Shown: positions 22,280 through 33,639, numbered from the stretch's first letter. The stretch: DNA of 64,000 nucleotides from Amia ocellicauda (GCF_036373705.1 NC_089851.1:55827940-55891939), one strand, 5' to 3'. The notes: a model not told the origin generated them from the letters alone. Numbers and translations are program-made.

Positions 22280-24009
22280 TGCATTTTAAATACTTTCGTC
22301 ACCACATTGTCGACCTTCTGCAGCGCCTACAGACATTCATTGTACGCCAGTCGCCCCAGCACTGCGCGATTGTATCGCGGCTCTCATAATACCCCTGCTC
22401 AACCAATCAGCGCTTGCTGGACACACAGGACTGCTGAGACGTGCAACGCGTTGAGCTTTTGAAGGGGTGCACATTGGCTCCTCAGCGAGCTACACTTCTC
22501 CTCATCGCTACACAGAGACGCTTAATTGCATCTTCGCAGAAGCATAAATCAGGCTTTAACACACAGAGTCACTCACAGAGTCACTCACAATCTCTTTCGG
22601 GGAGGAATTTCAAGGGAGTTCGAGTCCAGTCGGCCTCTGCTCCTCTACTGTGAAGTAGAGCTTGTCAGTTTCGGAGGAGGCAGGATAGAGGTTACAGAGA
22701 GGTGGAGACATTTGAACACCCCTCATTGTCTCGCTACATCCCCTATCTGGAGACAGGGCAGAACAGGGACACATCCTCAGTTTGTCAGCTTAAAAAAAAG
22801 AACAACGACTTAGAAACAGATCTCCACCATTGCTCTGTTACTAAATTGACTGAATGGTTTGACTAAGAGAACAGTGAAATGAAAATGGTGAGCAGCAGGG
22901 ACAGCACTTTGTGGAAACTAGTTTCTATTGAAGACAAGAGATGCATTACTACCGCTTCATTGTCATGATTAAATCTTTCTAAAGATCTCTGAAACCACAG
23001 TCCCACCGCCTGCTCTCACACACCTTGCAGGCTTATCTGAAATGAATAAGCTTTACAATTCAGAGCCACCTCAGCCGTTGGTCTGGCTGTGAAGACCAAT
23101 GTATGATTTTAGGTTGCCAAAGAATGATGGACCAGTTTTCTTAAAATATACATTAAAACAAGAAGAGCACTGAAATTAAACCTTAGAAAATTGAATTAAT
23201 CAGCCTCCATATTGACACTGGGCAGTTTAGTGCATGTATTAGTACTACTGCTGTTGCATAGTTCTTTTGAAATTATACTGAATTACCAAATCATGGCAAC
23301 TTTTCTCTGTCTCCATCTACACTGACGTTAATTACCTTACTCATAGTCTGCACAGTTTAGCGTGCATTAGGGGGCAAGCCAGGACAGTCCCACTGCAGGA
23401 CACTGTGCCGGTCCAGAGAGGACAGGGTCAGGTTGCAGGGGTGGGCCACAGGGATGGACTGGGACTGAAAACAGGCCTTGGACTTTGACCGAGACCGGCA
23501 CACCACAACCGGTCTGTGGATGCTTCACATCGCTGACGCACTCGTTCACACACCAGTACTATTTTCAGAGCACTACAGAACACACACACACACTCGGTAA
23601 ACTGTTATAAGAGTTGAACAACATCCCATCTTTATCTGAAGCCTAGTATAAAACAGGGATGGTATAACAGCTAGAACACTCACTGAGCCACAGAACAGTG
23701 TCTGGCAGGCTTTCATGAAGGGCTGGCTGGCTTCACTCGGTCATAGCAGACAGCTCTACCACAGTTCACAGAGCTGATGGCACAACTACAGACAGCACAG
23801 TGGACCAGGAAACATAGACACCAGAAACTCAAGTTACAGAAAAAACTGCTCCTCCAATAAGGTAGGACATATTTCTCAGCAGCTCACACTTCTCTGCAGT
23901 TCACCATGTCATTATTCAGGGTCATTCAAATGTGCTTCTCAGAGGTGTCAGAATGAAGGCCTCTAGGTGTTCTTGCAAGAAAGCTTCTCTTAGAGGTAGA
24001 GAAACTTTG
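22280..24009. other. Unassigned; CpG-rich 22285-22470
   Basis: 22285-22470 is richer in CpG than its neighbours (GTACGCCAGTCGCC, GCGCGATTGTATCGCGG) and could be a small CpG island. 22560-22590 has a short CACAGAGTCACT repeat. No gene was recognised downstream on either strand. Confidence 0.4.
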
Positions 24010-24831
24010 CTCACAAGCTACCTGGGTGACTAAGAGGGAGAAACTTATATCCAATGCCAATGATAGGATATGCATCAGTCAGCAAGTTGTACGGTCTCAG
24101 CATCTGGTAACAACACAGTGGACACTCTTTGCAGGATGAGCAGCTTTTATTTAGAATTTCCACCTCATTTTCTTCTTCATCAGGTCCATCCTCCACTGTC
24201 CTGGTCATGTATTGCTCCAATCCTGAGGTTTTCAGTCTTTTCCACTTTTCAGCGAGGCTCCTCAGCTCACACTGCACATTGTTGATAGATGCTCTGCTGT
24301 CAATCATAAGCAATCATTTGCCGAGATCTTGAAGGGTTGTCTGGGCAGACCACTGGATAGGACTTGGGCAAAGTTTCTGGGGTCCTGAAGGGCTAGGTCA
24401 GCATATAGAGTTCCATAAATTAGAAATCGCCTTACCAATGCACTTGCTCATGTCCAATTTTAGTTTTTCCACGACTACTACTGTCAGCAACTTGACAAAA
24501 TACTGTGCAGTGGATGCCTCATACTTTACAACAGCCACAAGCCTCTCACGTATGACATCCGTCACATACCTCACAATGACAGAGCACTGGTTGTCCTGAG
24601 TTGTGCCGATCTGGACAGAGAACATTCCAGCATCCTCAATTTCACTTGACGTGGTCTCCTGGATAATGCATTGAATTGTGCTAATGACTGTATTGACAGT
24701 ATTTGTAGCATTTTTGTGCTTAAAGAACCTCTGACTCTTGCCCCAGACTGGTGTAGTTTCCTACTTTTCTCAATGCATTCAGCGAGATGTTGTTTCAAGC
24801 AGGCGTCATACTTTCCAAGTAGTATTATCAT
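24010..24831 (-). mobile_element. hAT-type transposase relic (DUF4371-like)
   Basis: Minus-strand pieces in different frames read, from N to C: LLGKYDACLKQHLAECIEKS (24831 side), FSVQIGTTQD followed by SVIVRYVTDVIRERLVAVV (24625 side), KLDMSKCIGKA, and after a large gap a C-terminal SCSSCKECPLCCYQML and NLLTDAYPIIGIGYKFL (24200-24010). This matches the zinc-finger MYM/DUF4371 group of hAT-related proteins, with the central part missing and several frame changes. It is either a dead transposon or a decayed domesticated copy. Confidence 0.65.
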
Positions 24832-24839
24832 CTCTAAAA

Positions 24840-26764
24840 AAGTACCATGATCACCACTGGTGTCCTCTAAAGTATATGCAGCCTCTGACTGAATCCCCCT
24901 CTAACTAACAGCCCCTTCTTACCAATGACTTTCTACATCAATGACACGCTCAGCATACGCCTCAGCTATACTGCCTCAGCACTGCTTCTACACATTGACA
25001 GCCCCTCTATTTGATCAAATTAATCAATTAGTAATTATTAATATTATTAACCTTTACTGGGCTGGAGAAAAGTAGCTTAGCACTAAAATTCAGTTGAAAT
25101 TCCTAGTTGTTTTAACTACAGATTATAAATATAACAATAGTGGAAACAATAGCTTATAGTCAGGCTGAATCATGATGAATTTAATTAATAAAAGTGTATT
25201 ACACATTCTCCACTTAAATAGTGCCATATAAGTAAATTACACATGCATTCATATTTTAGCTGAAGTTGCTCTGAATCCATAGCTACCAAGAACATTGCGG
25301 TTCATAACAAAAGCGTGTCATTTATAAACTGAAATGTAAAATTCTCTCAATTAAGTTCAATTTTGCTTTATTGGCATGCCAAAGCATTATACATAATACA
25401 CAATATTTAAATACTACATAATACATATAAATGTATCGCCCCTCCCTTCACACAGCCCAATTATTAACAGAACAGGTCCCTTCCCACCTCCGCCTTTTCT
25501 TTTGATCATCTCAGACAAATATCAGTTACGCAGCTTAAAAAAAAAACATCATATCACAAATTGTTTCCCTATGAATTCATACTTAGTAATAGATTTAGAA
25601 TTGGGTGAATCTGCCCAAAATTGGGGCTTCACAATTAACAGTGTCAGGGGGTCTCTGAAGGAAAGCGGTGGGGCTACGGGCCAGTCCTGGGACCGCTTGC
25701 ACAAAAGGTCTTAAATGCTTTTTGACATTTTACTTGGATCTTAGACTTAAATTTAAGCCAAATATAAATAGGCCTGTTGCACAAAAATAGTTTGGCCTTA
25801 AATTTAAGTAATTTGTTAAGCCTTGCCTATACCAGGCATAAATGGGAAAAAGGTATGTCTTGCTATATAAACTGACATGAAAGCAACATGGCAGCACATA
25901 TGCCAGTTCAATTTGAATTTTTAAGGGGCATCTATCTCATAGAGGAAAAATATTTAAGGACAAGTGTAGACAAATTGGTAGTTTGACCCTCTGTGCCAGC
26001 CATACCATGATTACGTTCTAACACACTGGCGTGTGCACGTCACAGAAATACATACCTAATGCCGTTATGCATGCTTGCACCTTGGTCTGGTGGTTAATAA
26101 AGGTTACCTACTGTTCTCCAATACAAGTGCCTCCACTCGAAAAAATAGCAGTTTTATTTCAGTTCCATATGCCATGTGTGAGAGAGGAAAAATTAAGCAT
26201 TATTACTTGAAAGCCTTTATGGAAGCACGAGGCCCTGCTCCTTTCCCCGGCTAGATCTTAGAGGGTTTATTCCATTTCTCAAAGGTTTAATTCTGCATTC
26301 TGCCTAACAAGATGTTAGAAACACACCATCGACCCTTCAAAGCCAATAGATGAAGCGTGTGTCCACTCCCCACCGACTGACCAGAGAGATCTTGGTCTTC
26401 TGCCCCCACTGACCCTCCTCTTTCCAGACACCCCATGAATGTAGCATTGTGTGAAATTACCACCCCGGGCAATTTCCCCATCACTCCCCCTAATTTGTCC
26501 TCAAGTTTGAAAACAATTCTGAAATTAAATCCCTTTCAAGACTGCCACGGAGGAGAAAATGGAAACCTCTGCATTTAAAAGCTATACCTGATTTGACTTG
26601 TGACTTTTTACAGGAAGAGAAACGACTTACTGGGAGGTGTGTGGCTGTACATCTGTACCAGGGCGGTTTCTCACTGGGCACAGAGCTGGCCAATTCACTT
26701 TGGACGAAACTTGATTAAATGACCTACAAGCAATAAGGATTATGGTCATACAAACTTGGCAGAC
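24840..26764. other. No recognisable feature
   Basis: AT-rich. 25350-25395 has a TTTTGCTTTATTGGCATG motif common in fish DNA. 25680-25830 has repeated CTTAAATTTAAG palindromes flanked by TTGCACAAAA, which may be a small non-autonomous element. Nothing is firm. Confidence 0.35.
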
Positions 26765-27420
26765 AGTCATAAGGAAGTTTACAAACGAGAGGAGGCCATT
26801 CGACCCATCATGTTCATTTGGTGTCCATTAATAACTGAGTGATACAAGGATCCTATCCAGTCTGACTTTAAATGTTCCCAACTTTTCAGCTTCTACCACA
26901 TCGCTAGGGAGTTTTTTCCAGATTGTGACAACTCTCTGTGTGAAGAAGTGTCTCCTGTTTTCCGTTATGAATGCCTTGAAGCCCAATTTCCATTTGTGTC
27001 CCCGGTTGTGTGTGTCCCTGCAGATCTGGAAAAGCTCCTCTGCTTTGATGTGGTCAATGCCTTTCATGATTTTGAAGACTTGGACCAAGTCCCCATGTAG
27101 TCTCCTCTGTTCCAGGGTGAAAAGGTTCAGTTCCCTCAGTCTCTCAGTTGGACATTCCCTTCAGACCTGGAATAAGTCTGGTTGCTCTCCTCTGAACTGC
27201 CTCTAGAGCAGCAATATCTTTCTTGAAGTGTGGAGCCCAGAATTGTACACAGTATCCAGATGAGCTCTAACTAGTGCATTGTACAGTCTGAACATTACTG
27301 CCCTTGTTCTCAATTCTACACTTTTGACAATATATCCTAACAAGCTGTTTGCCTTTTTTATTGCTTCCCCGCATTGTTTGGATGGAGAAAGTGAGGAGTC
27401 CACTTTCAATCTACACACGT
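26765..27420 (-). mobile_element. CR1-like LINE, 3' end fragment
   Basis: 5'-truncated copy. Two frames cover the end of ORF2: SSLSPSKQCGEAIKKANSLL and [20 protein letters not shown] (27203-27418), then GIDHIKAEELFQICRDTHNR and a C-terminus ending LDRILVSLSY (26828-27088). The 3' UTR (CATTCGACCCATCATG and onward) matches the reverse complement of the tail of the copy at 44370-46112. 5' truncation is the usual outcome of LINE insertion. Confidence 0.8.
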
Positions 27421-28295
27421 TTGACTACAAAACGTCAGTACAACGAAATCATGAGTGCTCCTACCATAGCAATACTATACAATCCCAGGCTCTCTCAGCG
27501 CTACACAAGCCCAGGTCCAGCGCAGTTTCAGGACATGAAGCGGCAGCAGCAGCTTTAGAGACCCATCAGACCCGCACACAGAGCCGCTGTTTCCAGCGCA
27601 GGGGCTGATGGGATTGCTCTGGTGAGCTGCGGTGCTGTGACATGACGTCACTAAATGCCCCTCGAGTGCCAGGCTAATGAATGTGCAGAACAAAACAACA
27701 TGCCGAGTGAGCCGTCTGTGCACTTTCTTATGTGTCTGTAATGGGAAGAAATAACCACTGTAATCTGTCGCACTTTGTGTTCATTATTATTTGAGTCTAT
27801 CGGTCCCTCAATACAGAGCCTCTGCATCAGCAGCACTGCGGACCGATGCCAGTGGCTGTTTATTGAAGCTGGGCTTTTATCGCAGTTTGTCAATATGTAT
27901 TGATTATTACATATGGAGAAGCCAATCAGAAATCAAACTTTGGTGTTCAGTTTCATTGCATTCATATTATTCACTGCATATCATTCTGGTACCATAGTAA
28001 TAAAGATACTCAGTCGAGGACACTTTATAAGATATTTTTTCTCTCCTCTATGTGGCGCTGCAGGTTAAACATTCTCAGTCTTGGAGTGGCGGCACCAGAG
28101 CAGCACTGGGCCCCCAAACAGTGTGGCTTGAAACCTAGATAGAGCCAATCATTTTAACCTTTTGACTTGTCCATTATAACTCCAATTAAATCATTAATAT
28201 ATAACTATTTTAATAATCATTATTGTAATTATCGCTTCACTGCACCGGCTCTTTTCATGTTGTATTACAGCTCGGGCAGTGCTCTGTTCACACAA
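27421..28295. other. No recognisable feature
   Basis: No coding, RNA or transposon signature could be supported. Confidence 0.45.
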
Positions 28296-28317
28296 TCTCT
28301 CTCTCTCTCTCTCTCTC
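28296..28317 (+). repeat. (TC)n microsatellite
   Basis: Eleven TC units directly before LINE-type sequence. Some Tx1-clade LINEs are known to use (TC)n as a target. Confidence 0.8.
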
Positions 28318-28545
28318 GTTGTGGGGGTGACTCACGAGAGGTTTATAGACTGTTTTATTCTTTGTTCATGTTTGATTTTAAATAGTTCTAATTGTTCCTT
28401 TGTTAGGTTATTGTGGTGGTCTTTTTTGGGCCATTATGGCCCAAAGCGGAGGGGATCCTGTAGACACGGGGTGAGGATCAATACAGAGGAGTATGTCTCT
28501 GTGCAGGAGTGTGTTCTTGCTGTGGGGAAGGTAGTTGGGTGTAAG

Positions 28546-28550
28546 CATGT
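28546..28550 (+). repeat. CATGT target-site duplication, left
   Basis: Repeated at 32178-32182 on the other side of the LTR element. Confidence 0.75.
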
Positions 28551-28551
28551 G

Positions 28552-28845
28552 TGGCACTATGTGTGCTGAACTTAATGAAAAACATTGCACCCCCATAGTA
28601 CAGGCCTTTAAATTGGGATAATACAATAGACTGCGTTGTTATAGCTTCCGACCAGCAGGTGGCGAGCGTTATGTCTTCTTTCACTGAAATGCGTCAGTAA
28701 CGCAATAGTAAACAAGTCCAAAGAAGACGCAAGATAGAACTGCAGTCTGAATAAGTAAAATAATACCCTTTTTCTGTGTTTTACAGAAACAATAAATGTG
28801 TTGCACCGGGATGGACTCCGTTCTCTTAATTCTATAAATGCAACA
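28552..28845 (+). repeat. 5' LTR
   Basis: TGGCACTATGTG...AATGCAACA. An AATAAATG poly(A) signal lies near 28791. It differs from the right LTR by a few substitutions and small indels. Confidence 0.88.
28652..28664 (+). promoter_or_regulatory. CTCF-like motif in 5' LTR
   Basis: CCAGCAGGTGGCG fits the CTCF core (CCASYAGRKGGCR). The same 13 bases, in the same orientation, are kept in the 3' LTR at 31984-31996. Confidence 0.5.
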
Positions 28846-28850
28846 TAATA

Positions 28851-28868
28851 TGGCGAGCCAGCCAGGAG
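28851..28868 (+). promoter_or_regulatory. Primer binding site for tRNA-Arg(ACG)
   Basis: TGGCGAGCCAGCCAGGAG is complementary to the 3' end of vertebrate tRNA-Arg(ACG) including CCA over 18 nt, as I recall that tRNA (ending CTCCTGGCTGGCTCG). It lies 5 bp after the LTR, as a reverse-transcription primer site should. Confidence 0.75.
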
Positions 28869-29017
28869 AAGTAAATTAGAAGAAAGACTACTTCTCACTC
28901 AGAGACGATAACACCACGAGGAAGGGGACCTGCTTCTATATAATAGATTAAAAAAAAAGTCCCACTAGAAGAAACAAAAATAATAATAACAACCAAAAAA
29001 AAAAAAAAAAAAAAAAA

Positions 29018-29734
29018 ATGGAGCATTTGCAAGATGAAGTGAGTGAAATTCTACCACAGCTGGAGAAAACTAATCTTATTGAAATTTGTCGATACCTAAA
29101 GTGCCCAGAAAAAAGTGATGCAGTTTTCTTCACTAAAACCAGACGAGCTCTTATTAGGATGGCAGAGAAAGTTTTGGAGGAGATTGAGGACAAGCAGGAG
29201 GAGGAAGAGGTCTGCCAGTTTCTGAAACACCTCCTGGCATTCATCAAGGGGAGGAAGCAGGGTGTCATGGATGTAGGACCACCACCAGAAGAACTCACCC
29301 AGATGAAAGATTTACAGGACAAATACCTCCAATTACAGCAATCTTAAGAACAGGCTCACAAGACTTTAGCAGAAGAGATCAAAGCACTAGGAGATAAAAT
29401 GAGAGCAAACGGCAACAGGGTGATGAAAGTGGAGGAAATATCAATGCCACTACCAGCCGCTGTGCCAGAAGTGACTCTTCGGAGGGAGTTCAGAATCTGT
29501 GGACAGATTGGAGCAGGAGGGCAGAAGGACAAGCTGTCCTATGCAAGCCTGGTCCACCAGATTGAAGCAGGACTCCGAAAGGGACATTCAGAAGTCGAGA
29601 TCATTGAGGCAGTTATTCGTGCAGTCAGCCCTGGACTTCATCTCAGAGATATGTTGGAGATCAAGAGTGGACTTACTCTCTTGCACATTGAAAACCATAC
29701 TCAAAGGACACTACAAGGAAGACAGCTCATCTGA
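29018..29734 (+). pseudogene. gag of the Ty3/Gypsy element, with an internal stop
   Basis: Begins MEHLQDEVSEILPQ after a long A run. A TAA at 29345-29347 interrupts the frame, which then reads on (EQAHKTLAEEIKAL) through a capsid-like part (LRREFRICGQIG, KDKLSYASLVHQIEAGLRKG, SPGLHLRDMLEIKSGLTLL). A +1 shift near 29690 moves the continuation (GHYKEDSSSDLFHKLMNISQ) into the frame of the following ORF. The nucleocapsid zinc knuckle is deleted. Confidence 0.75.
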
Positions 29735-30824
29735 TTTATTCCACAAGCTGATGAATATATCCCAGGAGCCCAGAGAGTCAGCTCAGAACTTTATATTCAG
29801 AGCAATTGAGTTAAAAGAGAAGTTGCGGTGGAAGTCAACCGACAAAGAGACTGAAGATCAGTCTAACCAAACAGAGATACCTTTCATTGGCTGGATTGAG
29901 GTGAGATTTCAGTTGGACTGTGATCTAACTGTGACAGAGACACGTACAGTTCCAATTTTAGTATCAAGTGACTCAAATGTGGCTGAAGATCCAATTATTG
30001 GTTTCAATGTAATTGAAGAGATAGTAAACCGAGGGAAGGGGGCAACAAAAACAACAACTGATGTTATCCAGATGATGAGTGCAGCGTTTTCTGTACCAGT
30101 GAAGACCGCTGAATCCATGTTGAGGCTCATGCAGACCCAAGATGTAGGACATGATGCAGGCATTGCGAGAACAGGACGCAAGAGAGTAGTTCTGCCAGCA
30201 GACCAGATTACCCCTGTCCATGCCCGTGCACATGTAGGAGCGCTGTATAAAGACCAAGAGATGCTCTTTGTCCCATCTGAGCTGTGTCCACTTCCAGAAG
30301 GCCTCCTCATCAGTGAAGCATTGGTGGCTGTTCGGGAGGTGAGTCCTATCTATGTGCCTGTCCCCATTGCAAATACCACAAAGCATGACATCATACTAGA
30401 CCAGCACATTATCCTGGGCCACCTACAAACAGTGAAAGCAGTGTATCCAGCAGCAGTGGTACCAGCAAATGATCAGGAACAACAGCAAGAACAAACATGC
30501 AACCACTCTGACAATTTGTTTAAGCCTGAAGAAGCAAAATTGAAGGAGCAGGCTGATGTCAGTAGCGGAAGCACTCAGAAGTGGGACCCTCCTGTGAATT
30601 TGGACCACTTAAGTGAGGCTCAACAACAAGCGGTTAGACAGATGTTGAGAGATGAGTGTAATGCTTTTGCCTTTGATGACAACAATATTGGTTGCATTCC
30701 ATCCCTTAACATTCATATTACACTTAAGGACACCATACCTGTTCAGAAAACCTACATGTCAATTCCAAAGTCTCTCCACCAAGAAGTAAAAGAGTATATA
30801 CAGGATCTGCTCAACCGGGGGTGA
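29690..30824 (+). pseudogene. gag-pol junction: end of capsid, protease remnant and RT start
   Basis: An open frame carrying the capsid C-terminus (NISQEPRESAQNFIFRAIEL), then, after a deletion near 29865, the C-terminal half of a retropepsin-like region (PILVSSDSNVAEDPIIGFNV), and finally the RT N-terminal border (SLNIHITLKDTIPVQKTYMS). The protease active-site motif and the RT palm with its aspartates are absent. The frame ends at LLNRG and a stop at 30822-30824. Confidence 0.7.
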
Positions 30825-31262
30825 TTGCCTGTTAAAGCCACCTGTCCTGGGATACCCGGACTTCACACAGCCATTTGTGTTACACTGTGATGCATCACAG
30901 GAAGGACTTGGAGCGGTGTTATAACAAAGGCAGTGAGGTAAGATGGTAGTAATTGCATATGGCTCAAGAACACTAACACTGCCAGAGAAAAACTACCATA
31001 TGCACTCAGGAAAATTATAATTTGTAGCCTTAAAATGGTCTGTTTGTGAGCGATTTAGGGATTATCTGTACCATGCACCATCATTTGTGTTATACACAGA
31101 CAATAACCCTCTCACCTATGTCCTCACAACAGCCAAATTAAATGCAACAGGCCACCGGTGGGTAGCACAGCTTGCGGATTTCAACTTTACCATCAAATAC
31201 CGCCCTGGCAAGTCTAATGCTGATGCAGATGGCCTGTCCCGGATGCCATTGGACATAGACAG
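30825..31262 (+). pseudogene. RNase H remnant of the Ty3/Gypsy element
   Basis: With stops and shifts it reads LHCDASQEGLGAVL (first RNase H aspartate), then GSRTLTLPEKNYHMHSGKL, then YTDNNPLTYVLTTAKLNATG and YRPGKSNADADGLSRMP, the usual C-terminal end of Gypsy RNase H. It follows directly on the RT start, so the RT body is deleted. Confidence 0.75.
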
Positions 31263-31879
31263 TTACATGAACCAGTGCACTGAGGAAATACAACTGGTGG
31301 TCTGGTGGTTACGGCTTTTGGAGGCCATGGAACACAATGGACATACAGCCTGTTTATTAGTGCGTTACATTGAATATTGTACATTGTTACTATGGACATT
31401 AGAATGTGTTTACCTGTAAATTATGGTAAATATGTGTTTATATTTCTTGATTAATACATGAGGACAGTATATCAATGTCTGCTGAAAGGGAAAAAGTATT
31501 ATCAGACTAAGGTAAACTATGCCGTAAGATTGAGTGTGGTTACAGAAAAGAGTAATGGTAATAAGGGAAGAGAAAAAAACTGGTTAGAGTGAACAATTGT
31601 TCTAAAACCCTCAGGTGAAAAGTGACAATTACAGTAGCAAAATAAATATGGTTTAAGCTTAGAGTGCACAATGAGCTTTTCCATAGCCCTTGGTAGACCG
31701 TAAGGAGTGTCACTACCAAGCTAATGTCATAGTCCTGTGAATATATAGATTTCGTTTTTTTTAAGAAAACCTACTTCTAACTAGCCAGTTATAAAAAAAA
31801 AAAAACGAGCAGACAAAATGTGTTAGCCTTCTGGAAGGGTAAATGTCAGGTAACATTAAAAAGTTTGAGGGGGAGAGTA

Positions 31880-32177
31880 TGGCACTATGTGTGCCTTAAC
31901 TTAACTTAACGAAAAACATTGCACCCATAGTACAGGCCTTTAAATTGGGATAATACAATACACTGCGTTGTTATAGCTTCCGACCAGCAGGTGGCGAGCA
32001 TTATGTCTTCTTTCATTGAAATGCGTCAGTAACGCAATAGTAAACAAGTCCAAAGAAGACGCAAGATAGAACTGCAGTCTGAATAAGTAAAATAATACCC
32101 TTTTTCTGTGTTTTACAGAGACAATAAATGTGTTGCACCGGGATGGACTCAGTTCTCTTCATTCTATAAATGCAACA
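31880..32177 (+). repeat. 3' LTR
   Basis: TGGCACTATGTG...AATGCAACA, matching 28552-28845. It is preceded by a purine tract and followed by CATGT. Confidence 0.88.
31984..31996 (+). promoter_or_regulatory. CTCF-like motif in 3' LTR
   Basis: CCAGCAGGTGGCG, identical to the 5' LTR copy and in the same orientation. Confidence 0.5.
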
Positions 32178-32692
32178 CATGTCAAGTCCGCGTCCTGTAT
32201 GAATCGGCCAGTGGTTATATTTTTAGGTAGCGAAATGCTGGTGAATAGACTGGTGGAAGAAGGCGTTATTATGTGTGACATTTTTTTTCCCCGTTTTGCC
32301 ACTTGCTTCACCTGTAAGTAGGATCACCATTTCTAACGTCCCTCCTTTTATGAGGAATGCGGTTCTGGAGCAGGAGTTGCTTCGATATGGTAAATTAATG
32401 TCCCCGATCAAGCGCCAAAACTTTTCCGAGGCAAGTATCATTGATATGCATGACCCGAACATGGTGATAAACACTGTGATGAAATGTAGTGTGGATGGCA
32501 GTGTTTATAATGTGTTTGTAACCTCTGAGAAATGTTTTGTTTGTGGTAAAGTGCGGCACATGAAGAGGATGTGTCCTGACAGGAATCATGAGGGCTTGGC
32601 AAGGGAGAATGTTGCTGCCATGGACGGCGGGGTTGAGGAGACTGAGCCCCAGGAACGGCAGGAGGGGGGCGGCCGCTCAGTTGAGTTTTTGT

Positions 32693-32959
32693 AAACCAGC
32701 CCTGTTCTGAGGGCAGCGCTGCCCCAGGGGCAGAACAGGATGACGCGCCTGATTGGCTACTATGCCTTTAGAAGGCGGGTCGTAGATCACGCGTTTGATT
32801 GGGTTGTTTAATTGTTCTTGGATGCGGGACTTGGCTCTGAGGTGGATTTATTTTGAAGTAAAAAAACGCGAAAAGATTAGTGGAATTAGCAAATGTTACC
32901 CTACCAGGCTGTAATCTTAATCATGAAATGTAAGTACAATATATACCGTTTTATATATT
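32693..32959. other. No recognisable feature
   Basis: Follows the ORF1 stop. It contains a short GGGCAGCGCTGCCCC palindrome near 32710-32725. Probably LINE sequence between ORFs, but no homology was seen. Confidence 0.4.
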
Positions 32960-33286
32960 TACATTTTGCATAGCATTACTGAGATTAACAAGAATAATTA
33001 ATATGTATATGTATTGTATATACCCACTGGCACAGGCATGGCTGGAGTCCCATATGTTGCTCAGGCAGCATAAAAAGCAATCCAAAAAAACAAACCCATA
33101 CTGCAAAAGGCAATCCAAATCCACAGAAATGCAGTACAAAAGCAGTTAAACAACCCAAACAAAACTTGGGTAAAAAAGAACTCCAATTTGGAAGTGTTTT
33201 CCACAAAGAGAGCAGTGTGCTGAAACACACTGCCTCCTCTCACAAACTCGCCAAACCGGTATGGTCACTCCCGCAATCAAGCACAA
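32960..33286 (-). mobile_element. Orphan 5' end of the 5S-inserted LINE family
   Basis: 33170-33270 matches 37575-37655 (GTGTTTTCCACAAAGAGAGC, CCTCTCACAAACTCGCCAAA), the 5' end of the LINE at 33942-37669. Like that one it begins, on the minus strand, immediately after 5S sequence ending GCACC. Only the first few hundred bases remain and the body and tail are missing, the opposite of normal 5' truncation. That points to a later deletion or unequal recombination. Confidence 0.7.
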
Positions 33287-33315
33287 GGTGCGTTCAGGAC
33301 AGTGTGGCCACAAGC
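33287..33315 (-). pseudogene. 5S rRNA 5' fragment (nt 1 to about 29)
   Basis: Minus strand: GCTTGTGGCCACACTGTCCT then GAACGCACC, ending exactly where the LINE starts. The spacer that follows on the plus strand matches the other 5S units. Confidence 0.75.
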
Positions 33316-33521
33316 CGAGAGGCCTGGCTGCATGATGTCTCTTAAAGGCAGGCGGGTATTGATGCAACTTCCAGCAAAAAAAAAAAAATGGAGGGAAAAA
33401 TATCAGTACAGGAAAGGGTGTTGAAAGTAGCCGGGTAGGTGTAGAATACTTCAATTATATCTCCTCCAGACAGAAAGAGAGTAATAAGAGCTATGATGAA
33501 GTTACCCAGGAGATGTAAAAA

Positions 33522-33639
33522 GCTTGCAGCACCTGGTATTTCCAGGAGGTCTCCCATCCAAGTACTGACCAGGTCCTGCCCTGTTTAGCTTCCGAGATCT
33601 GACGAGATCAGGTGCATTCAGTACGGTGTGGCCGCAAGA
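33522..33639 (-). rRNA. 5S rRNA gene copy, diverged
   Basis: Full-length 5S (about 118 bp) in minus orientation: GGCCACACCGTACTGAATGC at the start, then GATCTCGGAAGCTAAACAGG, TTGGATGGGAGACC, and a GGTGCTGCAAGCTTTTT end with a T-run terminator. A substitution in the conserved CGCCC region (CACCTG) and other changes suggest it may not be functional. Confidence 0.75.

Larger units (their letters stand above)
28551..32177 (+). mobile_element. Ty3/Gypsy-type LTR retrotransposon, internally deleted, both LTRs
   Basis: Two LTRs of 294 and 298 bp, similar over their whole length, enclose a primer binding site, gag, parts of protease/RT and an RNase H remnant. The polypurine tract GAGGGGGAGAG lies just before the right LTR (31867-31878). 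A CATGT duplication flanks the whole. Integrase is missing. The internal deletions and stops mean it could move only in trans, if at all. It landed inside the ORF1 of a LINE. Confidence 0.88.
28318..32692 (+). mobile_element. Tx1-like LINE 5' part with ORF1, split by a Ty3/Gypsy element
   Basis: ORF1-like coding runs up to 28550 (RINTEEYVSVQECVLAVGK, then GCKHV), is interrupted by the LTR element, and resumes at 32178 with MNRPVVIFLGSEMLVNRL to a stop at 32692. The resumed part has a CCHC zinc knuckle (CFVCGKVRHMKRMCP, about 32535-32580), typical of L1/Tx1 ORF1 RNA-binding proteins. The two halves join smoothly across the CATGT duplication. The family differs from the 5S-inserted LINE. The start near 28318 directly follows (TC)n. 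ORF2 is absent. Confidence 0.7.

Noticed and set aside
23367-23549. 60-codon minus-strand frame as a host exon
   Set aside because: Proline/cysteine-rich chance-like composition, with no homology or convincing splice sites.
29909-30386. Minus-strand open frames of 133-137 aa opposite the Gypsy pol
   Set aside because: They are antisense shadows of the plus-strand pol frame, which carries the homology.
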